Source: Schaalia sp. 19OD2882
GTDB lineage: Bacteria; Actinomycetota; Actinomycetes; Actinomycetales; Actinomycetaceae
Assembly (NCBI RefSeq): GCF_018986735.1
Contig: NZ_CP065521.1
Span: 1,550,001-1,614,000 of the forward strand
Direction: 5' to 3'
DNA: 64,000 bases
Part shown: positions 8,821 through 17,148 of the stretch, piece after piece
How positions within the stretch are numbered: the first letter of the stretch is position 1
Layout of the letters: the number at the start of each line of letters is the position of its first letter
Made by a program: the position numbers and the translations under genes
The notes under the pieces: model-generated
The model's database searches: none
What the model was told of the DNA's origin: nothing
Seen by the model: only the letters and a program-made list of their open reading frames with translations

Positions 8821-10034
8821 TTGGCCGCCGGGACGACGTCCTGGCCAATGCGACCCATGAGGTCGACGAACCACTGCTGGGTCACGTCGAAGGGCTTGCC
8901 GCCGGCGATGCGCGGGAAGGGAATGGCGCACAGGCGGTCGCCGTTCTCCTCGTCGTGGCCGATGACGCCGGGCTCGCCACGCAGGGCGCACTCGACGGCC
9001 AGGTCCGTCATGGACTTGATGAGGCGCAGGTCGTCGGCATTGGCGCGCGAGGAACGCGAGTAGTAGCCGGACTTCTGTACCATGACCTTCTCGGCCTGGA
9101 TGAGGGCGGCGAACTGCTTGGCGAACCACTGGCCGGGGTTGATGGTGTCCAGCTTGACGTGGCCGAAGGGGTCACGCTGGACTTCGACGCCGGCCGCCTC
9201 CAACTCGGCGATGATCTCGGGGACGCCGGCGCCCTCGGACAGGAAGATGTTGACGTTGCCCTGCTCGTCCATGATGGTCTTCAGGCGCTTGGCCTCGGCC
9301 TCGATGTCAAGGGCCATCTCGGGCAGGAAGACTGCGTGGACGCCCCAACGCTCCTTGGTCAGGCCGATGGAGGGCACCCACTCCTGGGTGTCGAGCCACT
9401 TGGTGTAGTGGTCGGCGGCGGCCGCGGTCAGCCAGCCGCAGTGGCGGCCCATGACCTCGTGGATGATGAGCATGCGGGGGTTGGAGCGGTGCTCGCCGAT
9501 GATGTTCTGGGCGAACTCGCTGGCCTCTTCGGCGGCGGTCCATGCGCCCAGGGACTGGCGGATCGGCACCACGTCGTTGTCGATGGTCTTCGGCAGGCCG
9601 ACGACGGTCAGCTCGTAGTCGTTCTCGTGCAGGTAGGCGGCCAGGTCGGCGGCGGTGGTGTTGGTGTCGTCGCCACCGATGGTGTGAAGGACGTCGACAC
9701 CGTCCTTGCGCAGCTGTTCGGCGGCCTTTTCCAGGGGGTTCTCACCCTCGGCGACGAGGCCGCGCTCGACCAGGTTCTTCGCGTTGGTCAGCTTGACGCG
9801 GGAGTTGCCGATGGGCGAACCGCCGAAGCGGTGCAGCACGGCGGCGTGCTTGCGGGCCTCGGCGTCGATGACCACGTGGTTGCCGGTGAGCAGGCCGTGG
9901 TAGCCGTGCTGGTAGGCGATGATCTCGATGGAGGGATCGATCTCGTTGTAACGCTCGATGAGTCCGCCGACGGCGGAGGACAGGCAGGGAGCGAAACCAC
10001 CTGCGGTGAGCAGGGCGACACGACGGACCGACAT
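8817..10034 (-). CDS. pfp: pyrophosphate-dependent 6-phosphofructokinase
   Basis: A 405-residue phosphofructokinase using PPi, interconverting fructose 6-phosphate and fructose 1,6-bisphosphate. The PPi signature GGDDTNTTA replaces the ATP-type GGDGS, and GLPKTIDNDV with MGRHCGWL complete the active-site set. The ATG at 10034 (MSVRRVALLTAGGFAPCL) has GAAAGGTG upstream. It is the first gene of an overlapping pair with DAHP synthase. A reversible PPi enzyme suits a fermentative or energy-limited actinomycete. The substrate type is clear; the symbol is generic. Confidence 0.9.
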   Translation of the reverse strand: MSVRRVALLTAGGFAPCLSSAVGGLIERYNEIDPSIEIIAYQHGYHGLLTGNHVVIDAEARKHAAVLHRFGGSPIGNSRVKLTNAKNLVERGLVAEGENPLEKAAEQLRKDGVDVLHTIGGDDTNTTAADLAAYLHENDYELTVVGLPKTIDNDVVPIRQSLGAWTAAEEASEFAQNIIGEHRSNPRMLIIHEVMGRHCGWLTAAAADHYTKWLDTQEWVPSIGLTKERWGVHAVFLPEMALDIEAEAKRLKTIMDEQGNVNIFLSEGAGVPEIIAELEAAGVEVQRDPFGHVKLDTINPGQWFAKQFAALIQAEKVMVQKSGYYSRSSRANADDLRLIKSMTDLAVECALRGEPGVIGHDEENGDRLCAIPFPRIAGGKPFDVTQQWFVDLMGRIGQDVVPAAK

Positions 10035-10137
10035 GGGCTGGCACCTTTCGAGCGAGTGAAGGCGGGCCGGTCGGCCCACCACTTCTCCCCAGTCTAGTGC
10101 GAGCAGATGGTGCGGGTCACGGGCGCTTGGTCCCCGG

Positions 10138-10162
10138 GACGAGGGGCGGCGCCGCCCTCGTC
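10138..10162 (-). terminator. palindromic terminator at the plsC stop codon
   Basis: GACGAGGGGCGGC followed immediately by GCCGCCCTCGTC forms a near-perfect palindrome reaching into the plsC stop codon. Its right half is one copy of a motif repeated across the window. Confidence 0.55.
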
Positions 10163-11063
10163 ACTTCTGGGTGGGGGCGGGGCCTTCCGCCGTGGGACCG
10201 TCCTCTTGGCGGGGAGCGTCCTGGCCCGCCGGGAGATCCTCGTCCTCGGGCGGTCCGGGCACCTCCACGACGGGGGCCACTCGGCCGCCGGGCGCTGCTC
10301 GCCCTTCGGAGGGGGCGTCGGCATGCGCCTGCTCCCCTGCGCCGGCCCGGCCGTTGGAGGGCACCGGCCCGTCGAACTTCCCTTCGGCGGCAAGGGCGGC
10401 CTTGACGTCGGCGGCGTATGCGTCCACGTACTCCTGGCCGGAGAGCAGCATGAGGTTGTACATGATCTCGTCAGTGACGGCGCGCAGCACGTAACGGTCG
10501 CCCTGCAGTCCCTTGTAGCGGGAGAAGTCGAGGGGCTTGCCCACGACAATGCCGATGTCGACCTTGCTGGGAAGCAGTTGTCCGACCGGCTGGGCGTCAT
10601 GCATGCCGATCATGGCGATGGGGATGACCGGGGCGCCGGAGATGATGGCCAGACGCGCCACTCCGGTCTTGCCACGGTAGAGGCGCCCGTCGGGGCTGCG
10701 TGTGCCCTCGGGGTAGATGCCGAAGAGCTCCCCCTTGTTCAACCGGTCCAGGCCCGCCTTGAGGGCCGACTCGGAGGCGCGCCCACCCGAGCGGTCGACG
10801 GGAATGGTGCCGACGGCACTCATGAGGGTCTTCGTTGCCCATCCTTTGATGCCGGTGCCGGTGAAGTAGTCGGCCTTGCCCATGAAGACGACCTCCCGGT
10901 CGATCATCATCGGAAGGAACACGGAGTCCCACACGGCATTGTGGTTGGAGGCGAGGATCGCCGGTCCCGTGGCGGGGATGTGCTCCTTGCCGCGGATCCA
11001 GGGCTTGTAGGCCGCTTGGAGGACGGGCGATCCTGCGAATTTCAGCGCCTGGTACAGACCCAC
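10161..11063 (-). CDS. plsC: 1-acyl-sn-glycerol-3-phosphate acyltransferase (PlsC family)
   Basis: A 300-residue lysophospholipid acyltransferase. The catalytic HX4D motif is in SNHNAVWDS, the phosphate-binding motif is YPEGTRSPDG, and APVIPIAMIG follows as in the family. It transfers acyl groups to lysophosphatidate at the membrane. The GTG at 11063 has GAGGAGGAACT directly upstream. The last ~80 residues are a Pro/Glu/Ala-rich tail outside the catalytic fold, as in the mycobacterial Rv2182c group. It is divergent from the exonuclease/GIY-YIG gene. Confidence 0.88.
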   Translation of the reverse strand: MGLYQALKFAGSPVLQAAYKPWIRGKEHIPATGPAILASNHNAVWDSVFLPMMIDREVVFMGKADYFTGTGIKGWATKTLMSAVGTIPVDRSGGRASESALKAGLDRLNKGELFGIYPEGTRSPDGRLYRGKTGVARLAIISGAPVIPIAMIGMHDAQPVGQLLPSKVDIGIVVGKPLDFSRYKGLQGDRYVLRAVTDEIMYNLMLLSGQEYVDAYAADVKAALAAEGKFDGPVPSNGRAGAGEQAHADAPSEGRAAPGGRVAPVVEVPGPPEDEDLPAGQDAPRQEDGPTAEGPAPTQK

Positions 11064-11075
11064 AGTTCCTCCTCG

Positions 11076-11103
11076 TTGGACCGCCGGTGGTGACGACTAG
11101 TAT
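11076..11103 (+). promoter_or_regulatory. predicted leaderless promoter (exonuclease/GIY-YIG gene)
   Basis: TTGGAC at 11076-11081, a 16-bp spacer and TAGTAT at 11098-11103, followed by 7 bases and the ATG at 11111. No Shine-Dalgarno sequence lies before the ATG. Confidence 0.6.
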
Positions 11104-11110
11104 CAACTCT

Positions 11111-13060
11111 ATGCCGTCCAGCCCGTCCGCGCCGTCCGCGCGAAAGGACATGGGCAGGTCGTCTGTCACTTCCCTTGATTCTTCCGCGCCGGCGTCCTTC
11201 GCGCCAACACCACCCGCGGCCTTGGGGCGGGTGCGCCGTCGGCTGGCTGACGACTGCCCCGTCGGGGTGCAGGTGGGCCTGGACCGGTTGGGCACGGACC
11301 TGGCCGATGTGGAGTGGGTGGTCGTCGACCTGGAGACGACGGGTCTTGGCGCTCAGGCGGGGATCACGGAGATCGGTGCGGTCAGGGTCCGTGGCGGGCG
11401 CGTCCTGGACGAATTCCACACGATGGTCGACCCGGGGCATCCGATCCCGCCGCGTATCACGGCACTGACGGGTATCGCCGATTCGATGGTGGTGGGAGCG
11501 CCGTCGATGGAACAGATGTGGGTGAGTTTCGCCCAATGGGCGGGCCTGGCACCCGCATCCACCACGGTCGAGGTCGACGCCGGCCTCGACCGTGCGACCG
11601 ACCCCGCAGCGTCCTCGTCCCCCGGCCGCGCTCCTTCACCCACCCCGCCGCCTTCCGCCGGTTCTTCGACACCCCCAAAACCTCCGGTCCTGGTGGCCCA
11701 CAATGCCGCCTTCGACATGGGTTTCTTGCGCAGGGCCGCGCGGGCGGCCGGCCACAAGTGGCCGAAACTTCAGGTGGTGGACACATTGGCTCTGGCGCGG
11801 CTGGTCCTGCCCCGCCCAATGGTGGCCAATCATCGCCTGGGCACCTTGGCCGCCCACTTCGCCACCTCCCACCAGGCGTCCCACCGGGCACTCGGGGACG
11901 CGCGCACCACCAGTGAGGTGCTGACCGCCTTGGTGGGGCTCATGGCGCCCGTGGGTGTGAGCACCTTGGAGGACTTGACGACCTTGGGGGCACCGGTGCC
12001 GACCTCGCGCAGGCGCCGAGTGTCCATGGCCGAGAACCTGCCGCGCACCTTCGGCACCTATCGTTTCGTCGACGAGGCCGGGGTTCCGCTCTACATCGGG
12101 TCGGCGACGAACATTCGCTCGCGGGTGCGCAGCTACTTCACGGCCTCGGAGACCCGCGCGAAGGTGCGGCGGATGCTGGATCTGGCCACGGATGTGAAGG
12201 TGGAGGTGACCTCGACTCTGTTGGAGGCACGTGTGGCGGAGTTGCGCGACATCCACGACCTGCGCCCCTTGTTCAATTCGGCTTCCACCAGGCAGGACGC
12301 GCAGTACTGGGTCGTATTGGAAGCCGGGCGCCTGAAGGTGACTCCACTGGTGGATTCAGTGGCCGCAGCCGACGCACTCGGCCCTTTCGGGACGCACGCC
12401 CATGCGGATCGCGCGAAGGATGCGCTCAGTGCCACCTACGCGAGCTCGGATGCCGGCCCGCTTCTGCGCGCCGGAGTGGTGGATCCGCTGTCGGCCCTGG
12501 CGGCCCTTGGTGCGTTGCGCGGGGAGCACCGTGAGGTCCTGGAGTCTGTGTGCACCCTCATGGGGAAGGCCTCCGACAGGCAGGACTTCGAGGGGGCTGC
12601 CCGGTGGCGAGAGGCCCTGTCGGCGTATGTGGCCGGGGTGGGCAAGCGGGCGTTGATCCGTCCGGTGGCCAGCGCCGGGACTCTCGTGTGGGCGTTCCAC
12701 AGGGATGAGGGCGGGTGGACGTTGCATCGCTCGTCGTGGGGTCGACTGACCGGGACGGTCCTCACTCCCCCGAAGTCCTCGCCCATGCCGTGGGTGGAGG
12801 CCCTCATCGGAGAGGAGCCTCTGCCCGAACCCGACGTCTTCCTGGCGCGGACCACGCGGGAGGAGACCTCGTTGCTTGCCGGATCTCTGCTGTCGCCCGG
12901 GGCGCGTCTGGTCCATTGGGGCGGGCCCGTGCCGTGGGCCTTCCCCGTGGCCTCACCTCTGGGCGGGACGGCTTTGCTGGGGCGGCTGGGTGTGGCGCAG
13001 GAGCGCCCGTGGTCTCGCAGGGAAGGTCTGGATCGCCAGGGTTCACGAGGGCGGGGCTGA
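11111..13060 (+). CDS. DEDDh 3'-5' exonuclease fused to a UvrC-like GIY-YIG domain
   Basis: A 649-residue two-part protein. The N-terminal DnaQ/DEDDh exonuclease has VVVDLETTGLG (Exo I), LVAHNAAFDMGFL (Exo II) and HRALGDARTT (Exo III); a Ser/Pro-rich insert separates motifs I and II. After a linker comes a GIY-YIG nuclease-like domain (GTYRFVDEAGVPLYIGSA…NIRSRVRSYF) resembling UvrC/Cho, then a C-terminal part of unknown role. Mycobacteria encode the same fusion (Rv2191). A role in DNA repair is probable by family. The start is set at the ATG 7 bp after a TAGTAT -10. Confidence 0.85.
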   Translation: MPSSPSAPSARKDMGRSSVTSLDSSAPASFAPTPPAALGRVRRRLADDCPVGVQVGLDRLGTDLADVEWVVVDLETTGLGAQAGITEIGAVRVRGGRVLDEFHTMVDPGHPIPPRITALTGIADSMVVGAPSMEQMWVSFAQWAGLAPASTTVEVDAGLDRATDPAASSSPGRAPSPTPPPSAGSSTPPKPPVLVAHNAAFDMGFLRRAARAAGHKWPKLQVVDTLALARLVLPRPMVANHRLGTLAAHFATSHQASHRALGDARTTSEVLTALVGLMAPVGVSTLEDLTTLGAPVPTSRRRRVSMAENLPRTFGTYRFVDEAGVPLYIGSATNIRSRVRSYFTASETRAKVRRMLDLATDVKVEVTSTLLEARVAELRDIHDLRPLFNSASTRQDAQYWVVLEAGRLKVTPLVDSVAAADALGPFGTHAHADRAKDALSATYASSDAGPLLRAGVVDPLSALAALGALRGEHREVLESVCTLMGKASDRQDFEGAARWREALSAYVAGVGKRALIRPVASAGTLVWAFHRDEGGWTLHRSSWGRLTGTVLTPPKSSPMPWVEALIGEEPLPEPDVFLARTTREETSLLAGSLLSPGARLVHWGGPVPWAFPVASPLGGTALLGRLGVAQERPWSRREGLDRQGSRGRG

Positions 13061-13218
13061 GAGCGTCTGCCCAGTGGCCCTCACGGGCCTCGTGACCATT
13101 TCGCAATCACCGCAGGGGCGATTCCACGGGGTCTGCGGTGGCCGTCGGTCGAGGGTCTCGGCACAATGGCTGCACCGGTCCCGCACGGATGCGGGGAGGC
13201 GATCGGAGGGAGCTTCCA

Positions 13219-13380
13219 GTGTCAGACGATTCGCAGCCCTCGCCGGTGCCGCCTCATGTGCCACGCCCGTGGACCGCACAGTCGGTGGCGGTGTTCCTGC
13301 TGGTTGCCGGGGCGTTTTCCATTGTGTCCTTCCTGACGCTGATGATGCTGACAGCTGTTGTGAGCTGGTGGCTGCGATGA
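13219..13380 (+). CDS. small single-pass membrane protein
   Basis: A 53-residue protein starting at GTG with GGAGGGAG at ideal distance. After a Pro-rich N-terminus (VSDDSQPSPVPPH) there is one strongly hydrophobic segment (about 23-50) ending SWWLR. The stop overlaps the ATG of the next membrane protein gene (ATGA), so the two are translated together. No family recognised. Confidence 0.6.
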   Translation: MSDDSQPSPVPPHVPRPWTAQSVAVFLLVAGAFSIVSFLTLMMLTAVVSWWLR

Positions 13381-13805
13381 GCATCTCGCATTCGTGGAAG
13401 GCCTTGCTGGGCCTGTTCCTGGGGTGTCTCGGGTGGCAGATCGCTCTGAGCTACGAAGGTTTCAGGGACGCGATCGGCGACCCGAAGGGAATCGGCGGAC
13501 TGACCTTCGTGTTCCCGCTGGCCTTGTGGCTGACCGCCATTGCCCAGTCCTATCGTCATGACTGGGGGCTGTGGCGCCCCTTCCTCGTGGCGCTTGTGCC
13601 GTGTGTGGCCTTCTCGCTGATGAACCCCGGGTCGTTCCACATGGGTGATGCCTTGATCCACTGGATCCCGTACTTGGTCATTGCGTTCATCGGCGAGGGC
13701 GCGGGCAAGGTGGTGCGACTGTTCACCGACGACAATGGGCGTCTTCGGCACCTCGGCAGTGTGCCTGCAGGCGGTGACGCACCTGGAGGCACTGTGCATC
13801 GGTGA
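13377..13805 (+). CDS. hypothetical multi-pass membrane protein
   Basis: A 142-residue protein with about four hydrophobic segments: LLGLFLGCLGWQIAL, LTFVFPLALWLTAIA, WRPFLVALVPCVAFSL and HWIPYLVIAFIGEGAG. The start overlaps the stop of the 53-residue membrane protein, indicating coupling. The C-terminal ~35 residues are soluble. No conserved family is recognised; a two-gene membrane unit is the safest description. Confidence 0.6.
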   Translation: MSISHSWKALLGLFLGCLGWQIALSYEGFRDAIGDPKGIGGLTFVFPLALWLTAIAQSYRHDWGLWRPFLVALVPCVAFSLMNPGSFHMGDALIHWIPYLVIAFIGEGAGKVVRLFTDDNGRLRHLGSVPAGGDAPGGTVHR

Positions 13806-13874
13806 CGGAGAATGCTGTTGCACCCCGCAGCTGACCGGGCTCGGTGGCCGCCAGCGAGGGCTGCTACCCGGTTT

Positions 13875-13978
13875 CGCACACAATGCTGACGACCTCACGG
13901 CGCGCCGGATTCCAAGAAGCCCGGAATCTCGCCACTTCCATTGACTGAGCGAGGCTGCACTGAGGCGCATTGTGTGTG
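13875..13978. repeat. 104-bp palindrome-ended element, copy A
   Basis: Begins CGCACACAATGC and ends GCATTGTGTGTG, near-perfect 12-bp terminal inverted repeats. An internal CGCCACTTCCA starts at base 56. An inner hairpin GGATTCC/GGAATC precedes it. A second copy with identical length, ends and internal block lies at 56029-56132. Both are between convergent genes. Confidence 0.75.
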
Positions 13979-14041
13979 GAATCGGGGTGCGTCCGGTGCG
14001 CACGCTGCGCCCCTGAAGGCACCACGGCTGGAGGCGTCCCC

Positions 14042-14890
14042 TCAGTTCGGGCAGAGCGTGCCGGGTCGGGCCGACAGGGCGGCCGAGAGGGCGGGCAGGA
14101 TGCGGGTGGTCGAGTCGGCGATGCGGACATCGGCCAGTCGGTCGACAGCTGCGGGCCCCAGGTTGACGACGGCCAAGGCTGCCCCACTCCTCAAGGCTTC
14201 ACTGACGACGATCATGCCGGTGGACACAGCCAGGGATGTTCCGCACACCAGGACCACGTCACAATCGCGGGCCGCGTCAATGGAAGGTCCCAAGGCGCTT
14301 TCCGGAAGGCTCTGCCCGAACATGACGATTCCCGGTTTGAGCACTCCCCCACACTGTTCACAGCGAACAGGAGTGAAGGAGCAGCCTTCAGCAGCGGCCC
14401 GATCTGCCTGCGGGGTGATCTCGACATGTCCGGGGTCGAGGTCGTGGACCAGGTCCGGGTTGAGGGCCACCAGTCTGGCGGACAGGGTGGCGCGGTCCTG
14501 CACCTGCCCGCAGCCGAGGCATTCGACGATGTCGTGACGGCCGTGCAGTTCCCACACGGGGTCCGTGCCGGCGCGGGTGTCCAGACGGTCGACGTTTTGC
14601 GTGGCCACACCCAAGAGCACTCCTGCGGCGGCAAGTTCCGCGAGTGCCCCGTGCCCGGCGTTGGGACGCAGGGCGTCCATCGAACGCCAGGTGACCTCGT
14701 TGCGGTACCAGAGCCAGCGGTACCAGATGGGGTCGACGGTGAACATGTCGATGTCGACGGGTGGTTTGGGGGTCGAGCCGGTGCCCCTGTAGTCGGGCAA
14801 CCCGGAGTCGGTGGACATTCCGGCTCCGGTGACGGCCAGCAGGCGTTTGCCTGCACACAGGCCGACGAGGGCGTCCAGGGTGTCGTGCAC
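14042..14890 (-). CDS. cobB: NAD-dependent protein deacylase (Sir2 family)
   Basis: A 282-residue sirtuin that removes acyl groups from lysines using NAD+. Motifs in order: GAGMSTDSGLPDYRG (NAD binding), TQNVDRL, catalytic ELHGR, a four-cysteine zinc site (CLGCG … CEQCGG), PGIVMFGQSLP, and VCGTSLAVSTG. Two GTG starts are possible; the one at 14890 places GGAGG 8 bases upstream, the other overlaps the ribosome site. It is divergent from an ArsR gene. Sirtuins with the long insert between the NAD motif and TQNVD are usual in actinobacteria. Confidence 0.9.
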   Translation of the reverse strand: MHDTLDALVGLCAGKRLLAVTGAGMSTDSGLPDYRGTGSTPKPPVDIDMFTVDPIWYRWLWYRNEVTWRSMDALRPNAGHGALAELAAAGVLLGVATQNVDRLDTRAGTDPVWELHGRHDIVECLGCGQVQDRATLSARLVALNPDLVHDLDPGHVEITPQADRAAAEGCSFTPVRCEQCGGVLKPGIVMFGQSLPESALGPSIDAARDCDVVLVCGTSLAVSTGMIVVSEALRSGAALAVVNLGPAAVDRLADVRIADSTTRILPALSAALSARPGTLCPN

Positions 14891-15054
14891 GTGTCCCACC
14901 TCCTTGTGCGCACGCGCTTGTCACGGTCTTCACAGTACTCGTGCGATGCGTCCTCGGACGCTGGGCTCCGCCCTCGTCCCGGGTGCGCAGATGAGAAGCA
15001 GACTCAACACATGCACATATTGCAATTCGCTTATCTCTGTGGTTGACTGGGGCC

Positions 15055-15354
15055 ATGAGCACACGTGAAGGGGCGCCAGCGGTTGCCGCACTGTTCAAGG
15101 CACTGGGCCATCAGGCCCGGCTGGAACTGCTGTGCCTGCTGGACGGGGCGGACCTGACGGTCGGGCAACTGACCGAGGCCTCGGGGATGTCGCAGCCCCT
15201 CGTCTCCCAGCACTTGCGGACCCTGCGTCAGGCCAACCTGGTCGTCGGATGCCGCAACGGCAAGGAAGTCGTGTACTCACTGGCCGACCACCATGTCGCT
15301 CACGTCGTGCGCGACGCTTTCACCCACGTCACCGAAGGAGATCACCATGACTGA
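15055..15354 (+). CDS. ArsR/SmtB-family metal-responsive repressor
   Basis: A 99-residue winged-helix repressor: KALGHQARLELLCLL, then the recognition helix region GMSQPLVSQHLRTLRQANLV, then the wing GCRNGKEVVYSL. The C-terminus is His-rich (ADHHVAHVV, EGDHHD), consistent with an alpha-5-type zinc site. It overlaps by 8 bp with a histidine-rich protein gene, so metal sensing and metal binding are co-translated. An ATATTGCAATTCG stretch just before the start, next to TTATCT, may be its operator. Zinc is the likeliest effector, by inference. Confidence 0.85.
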   Translation: MSTREGAPAVAALFKALGHQARLELLCLLDGADLTVGQLTEASGMSQPLVSQHLRTLRQANLVVGCRNGKEVVYSLADHHVAHVVRDAFTHVTEGDHHD

Positions 15355-15637
15355 CGTCCACGCCGAACACACCATTGCCGAGCACGAGCACGGACCGGGC
15401 TGCGGCCACGAGGCCATCCAGCACGGAGACCACGTCGACTACGTGCACGGCACCCACCGCCACGCGCTGCACGGCGACCACTACGACGAGCACGAGGCCG
15501 TCGCCGAACACACCAAGGCCGAGCACGAGCACAAGGAAGGCTGCGGCCATGAGACCGTCCAGCACGGAGACCACGTCGACTACATCCACGACGGGCACCG
15601 CCACGCGGCCCACGGTGACCACTACGACGAGCACTGA
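15347..15637 (+). CDS. histidine-rich repeat protein, probable metal buffer
   Basis: A 96-residue acidic protein with 25 histidines. Two nearly identical ~44-residue repeats each contain AEHEH, one Cys-Gly-His, QHGDHVDY and HGDHYDEH. It has no signal peptide or membrane segment, so it is cytoplasmic. The ATG lies inside the end of the ArsR gene after GAAGGAGA. Such proteins store or buffer zinc, nickel or copper; the link to ArsR suggests zinc. Annotation elsewhere as a transporter would be misleading, since nothing hydrophobic is present. Confidence 0.75.
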   Translation: MTDVHAEHTIAEHEHGPGCGHEAIQHGDHVDYVHGTHRHALHGDHYDEHEAVAEHTKAEHEHKEGCGHETVQHGDHVDYIHDGHRHAAHGDHYDEH

Positions 15638-15712
15638 GGCCTGACCGGCCATTTCGTGCCGAGGCGGCTCCGGCTGCGACATGCCGCCCGGCACCGCAGA
15701 GCCGAAGTGGCC

Positions 15713-15744
15713 GGGGCCGGGTTCCCATTCGGGAACCCGGCCCC
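15713..15744 (+). terminator. terminator behind the ArsR/His-rich operon
   Basis: A perfect 14-bp stem (GGGGCCGGGTTCCC and its complement) with a 4-base loop, followed by TTCGTCGTC. Confidence 0.85.
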
Positions 15745-15807
15745 TTCGTCGTCTTCCTTGCTCACGTGGTATCCATGGGTGAGGACCACGACAGATCGGA
15801 GAATGTC

Positions 15808-16086
15808 ATGACCACCGCACCCGTCATCCTCGACGTGCGCCGTCCCGAAGAATTCGCCGAGGGGCACGTCCAGGGCGCTGTGCACATCAACTTCCAGGCG
15901 CCCGACTTCCTGGACAAGGTGGGCCAGCTGGATCGCCAGACCCCCTACGTCGTCTACTGCCACGGTGGTACACGCGCCGGACATGCGGTGGAGGCCATGG
16001 AGAAGATGGGCTTCACCGACGTGAAGAACATCGGCGGTTACGTGGCGGCGGCCGAGACGCTGGGCCTGCCATTGGTCACACGCTGA
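15808..16086 (+). CDS. single-domain rhodanese-like protein
   Basis: A 92-residue rhodanese domain with ILDVRRPEEFAEGHVQGAVHI and the catalytic loop YCHGGTRAGHA, whose Cys is the sulfur-carrying residue. It probably transfers sulfane sulfur in the cytoplasm. ATG at 15808 is preceded by GGAGAATGTC. It stands alone between the metal operon and the GH114-like gene. Substrate unknown. Confidence 0.85.
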   Translation: MTTAPVILDVRRPEEFAEGHVQGAVHINFQAPDFLDKVGQLDRQTPYVVYCHGGTRAGHAVEAMEKMGFTDVKNIGGYVAAAETLGLPLVTR

Positions 16087-16098
16087 CCGGCGCCCCGC

Positions 16099-16977
16099 GT
16101 GCCACTGCCCCGCTGGCTCCGGCAGCCTTGCAGGCCGGTCCGCTCAATCCGGAGGTTGACTGGTCTGCCCTTGGCGGCCGCCTGCGCGTTCCTCCTCTGC
16201 GCATGCGGATCGGCACCGTTGTCCCACGACGAGGGCGGGGCAGCCCAGTGGTGGCACCCCGAACAGGGACTCACATGGCACCTGCAACTCCAAGGAGAGG
16301 TGACCCCGGAGTCCCTGCAGGTCGACGTGGCCGACCTCGACGGTGAACAGACCACGGCACAGATGGTGCGCACTCTGCGTGAACGCGGGGTGCGCACCAT
16401 CTGCTACATCGATGCCGGCTCCTTCGAGCAGTGGCGCAGCGACGCCCACCGCTTCCCCTCCGACATCCTGGGCGAGCCACTGGAGGACTGGCCCGGGCAA
16501 CGATGGGTGGACGTGCGCAGACTCGATGCGCTGCTCCCGATCATGCAAGCGCGAATCAACCACTGCGCGGACAAGGGTTTCGACGCAGTGGACGCCGACG
16601 ATGTCGACGGCTACCAGAACGACACGGGCTTCGACCTGGACCCGGCGGCTGCGGCAACCTACGTTGGCGAACTGGCGCGCCTGTCCCACCTGCGGGGTCT
16701 GGCCTTCGGATTGAAGAATGCGCCGGAGCTTCTTGCGACGGTGGACCAGGACATCGACTTCGCCGTCAACGAGCAGTGCGCCCATCGTCACGAGTGCCAC
16801 CTGTGGGACGCGCTCACGACCTCGGGTCGTCCGGTTTTCGCCGTCCACTACCCCAACGCCGATTCCCGGGGCACGCAGGAGCCCTTGGATGAGTCCCAGT
16901 GCCCCGCACCCCGCCCGGGCTGGTCGATGGTTCTTGCCCGGGTGTCCCTGTCAGGTGGGACCCTCGCCTGCCCGTGA
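16099..16977 (+). CDS. GH114-like endo-alpha-1,4-polygalactosaminidase family lipoprotein
   Basis: A 292-residue exported protein. After a basic N-terminus and a hydrophobic segment, LLCACGS forms a probable lipobox. The mature part matches the GH114 TIM barrel: QWWHPEQGLTWHLQLQG, CYIDAGSFEQWRSDA, GFDAVDADDVDGYQN, GLAFGLKNAPEL, DFAVNEQC, and VFAVHYPN. The acidic residues in DADDVD and NEQC are the expected catalytic area. It may trim galactosamine-rich polysaccharide, perhaps of its own biofilm or of neighbours. The GTG start lacks a strong ribosome site, so the first residues are uncertain. Confidence 0.75.
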   Translation: MPLPRWLRQPCRPVRSIRRLTGLPLAAACAFLLCACGSAPLSHDEGGAAQWWHPEQGLTWHLQLQGEVTPESLQVDVADLDGEQTTAQMVRTLRERGVRTICYIDAGSFEQWRSDAHRFPSDILGEPLEDWPGQRWVDVRRLDALLPIMQARINHCADKGFDAVDADDVDGYQNDTGFDLDPAAAATYVGELARLSHLRGLAFGLKNAPELLATVDQDIDFAVNEQCAHRHECHLWDALTTSGRPVFAVHYPNADSRGTQEPLDESQCPAPRPGWSMVLARVSLSGGTLACP

Positions 16978-17148
16978 GCGGCAGATGCGCTGCCTGTGAG
17001 GTGTCCCATGAAGGCGCGCAGTGTCGCCTGGGCCTGCGGGAAGCCGCAATGACTTGGTGAGAGGCGTCACCTGTTCACAGGAAGTTGTCAGAGGCCGCCT
17101 GTACAGTGCGAAGCGAAATTGCACGGCCACTGACGAGAAAGGACCCAC

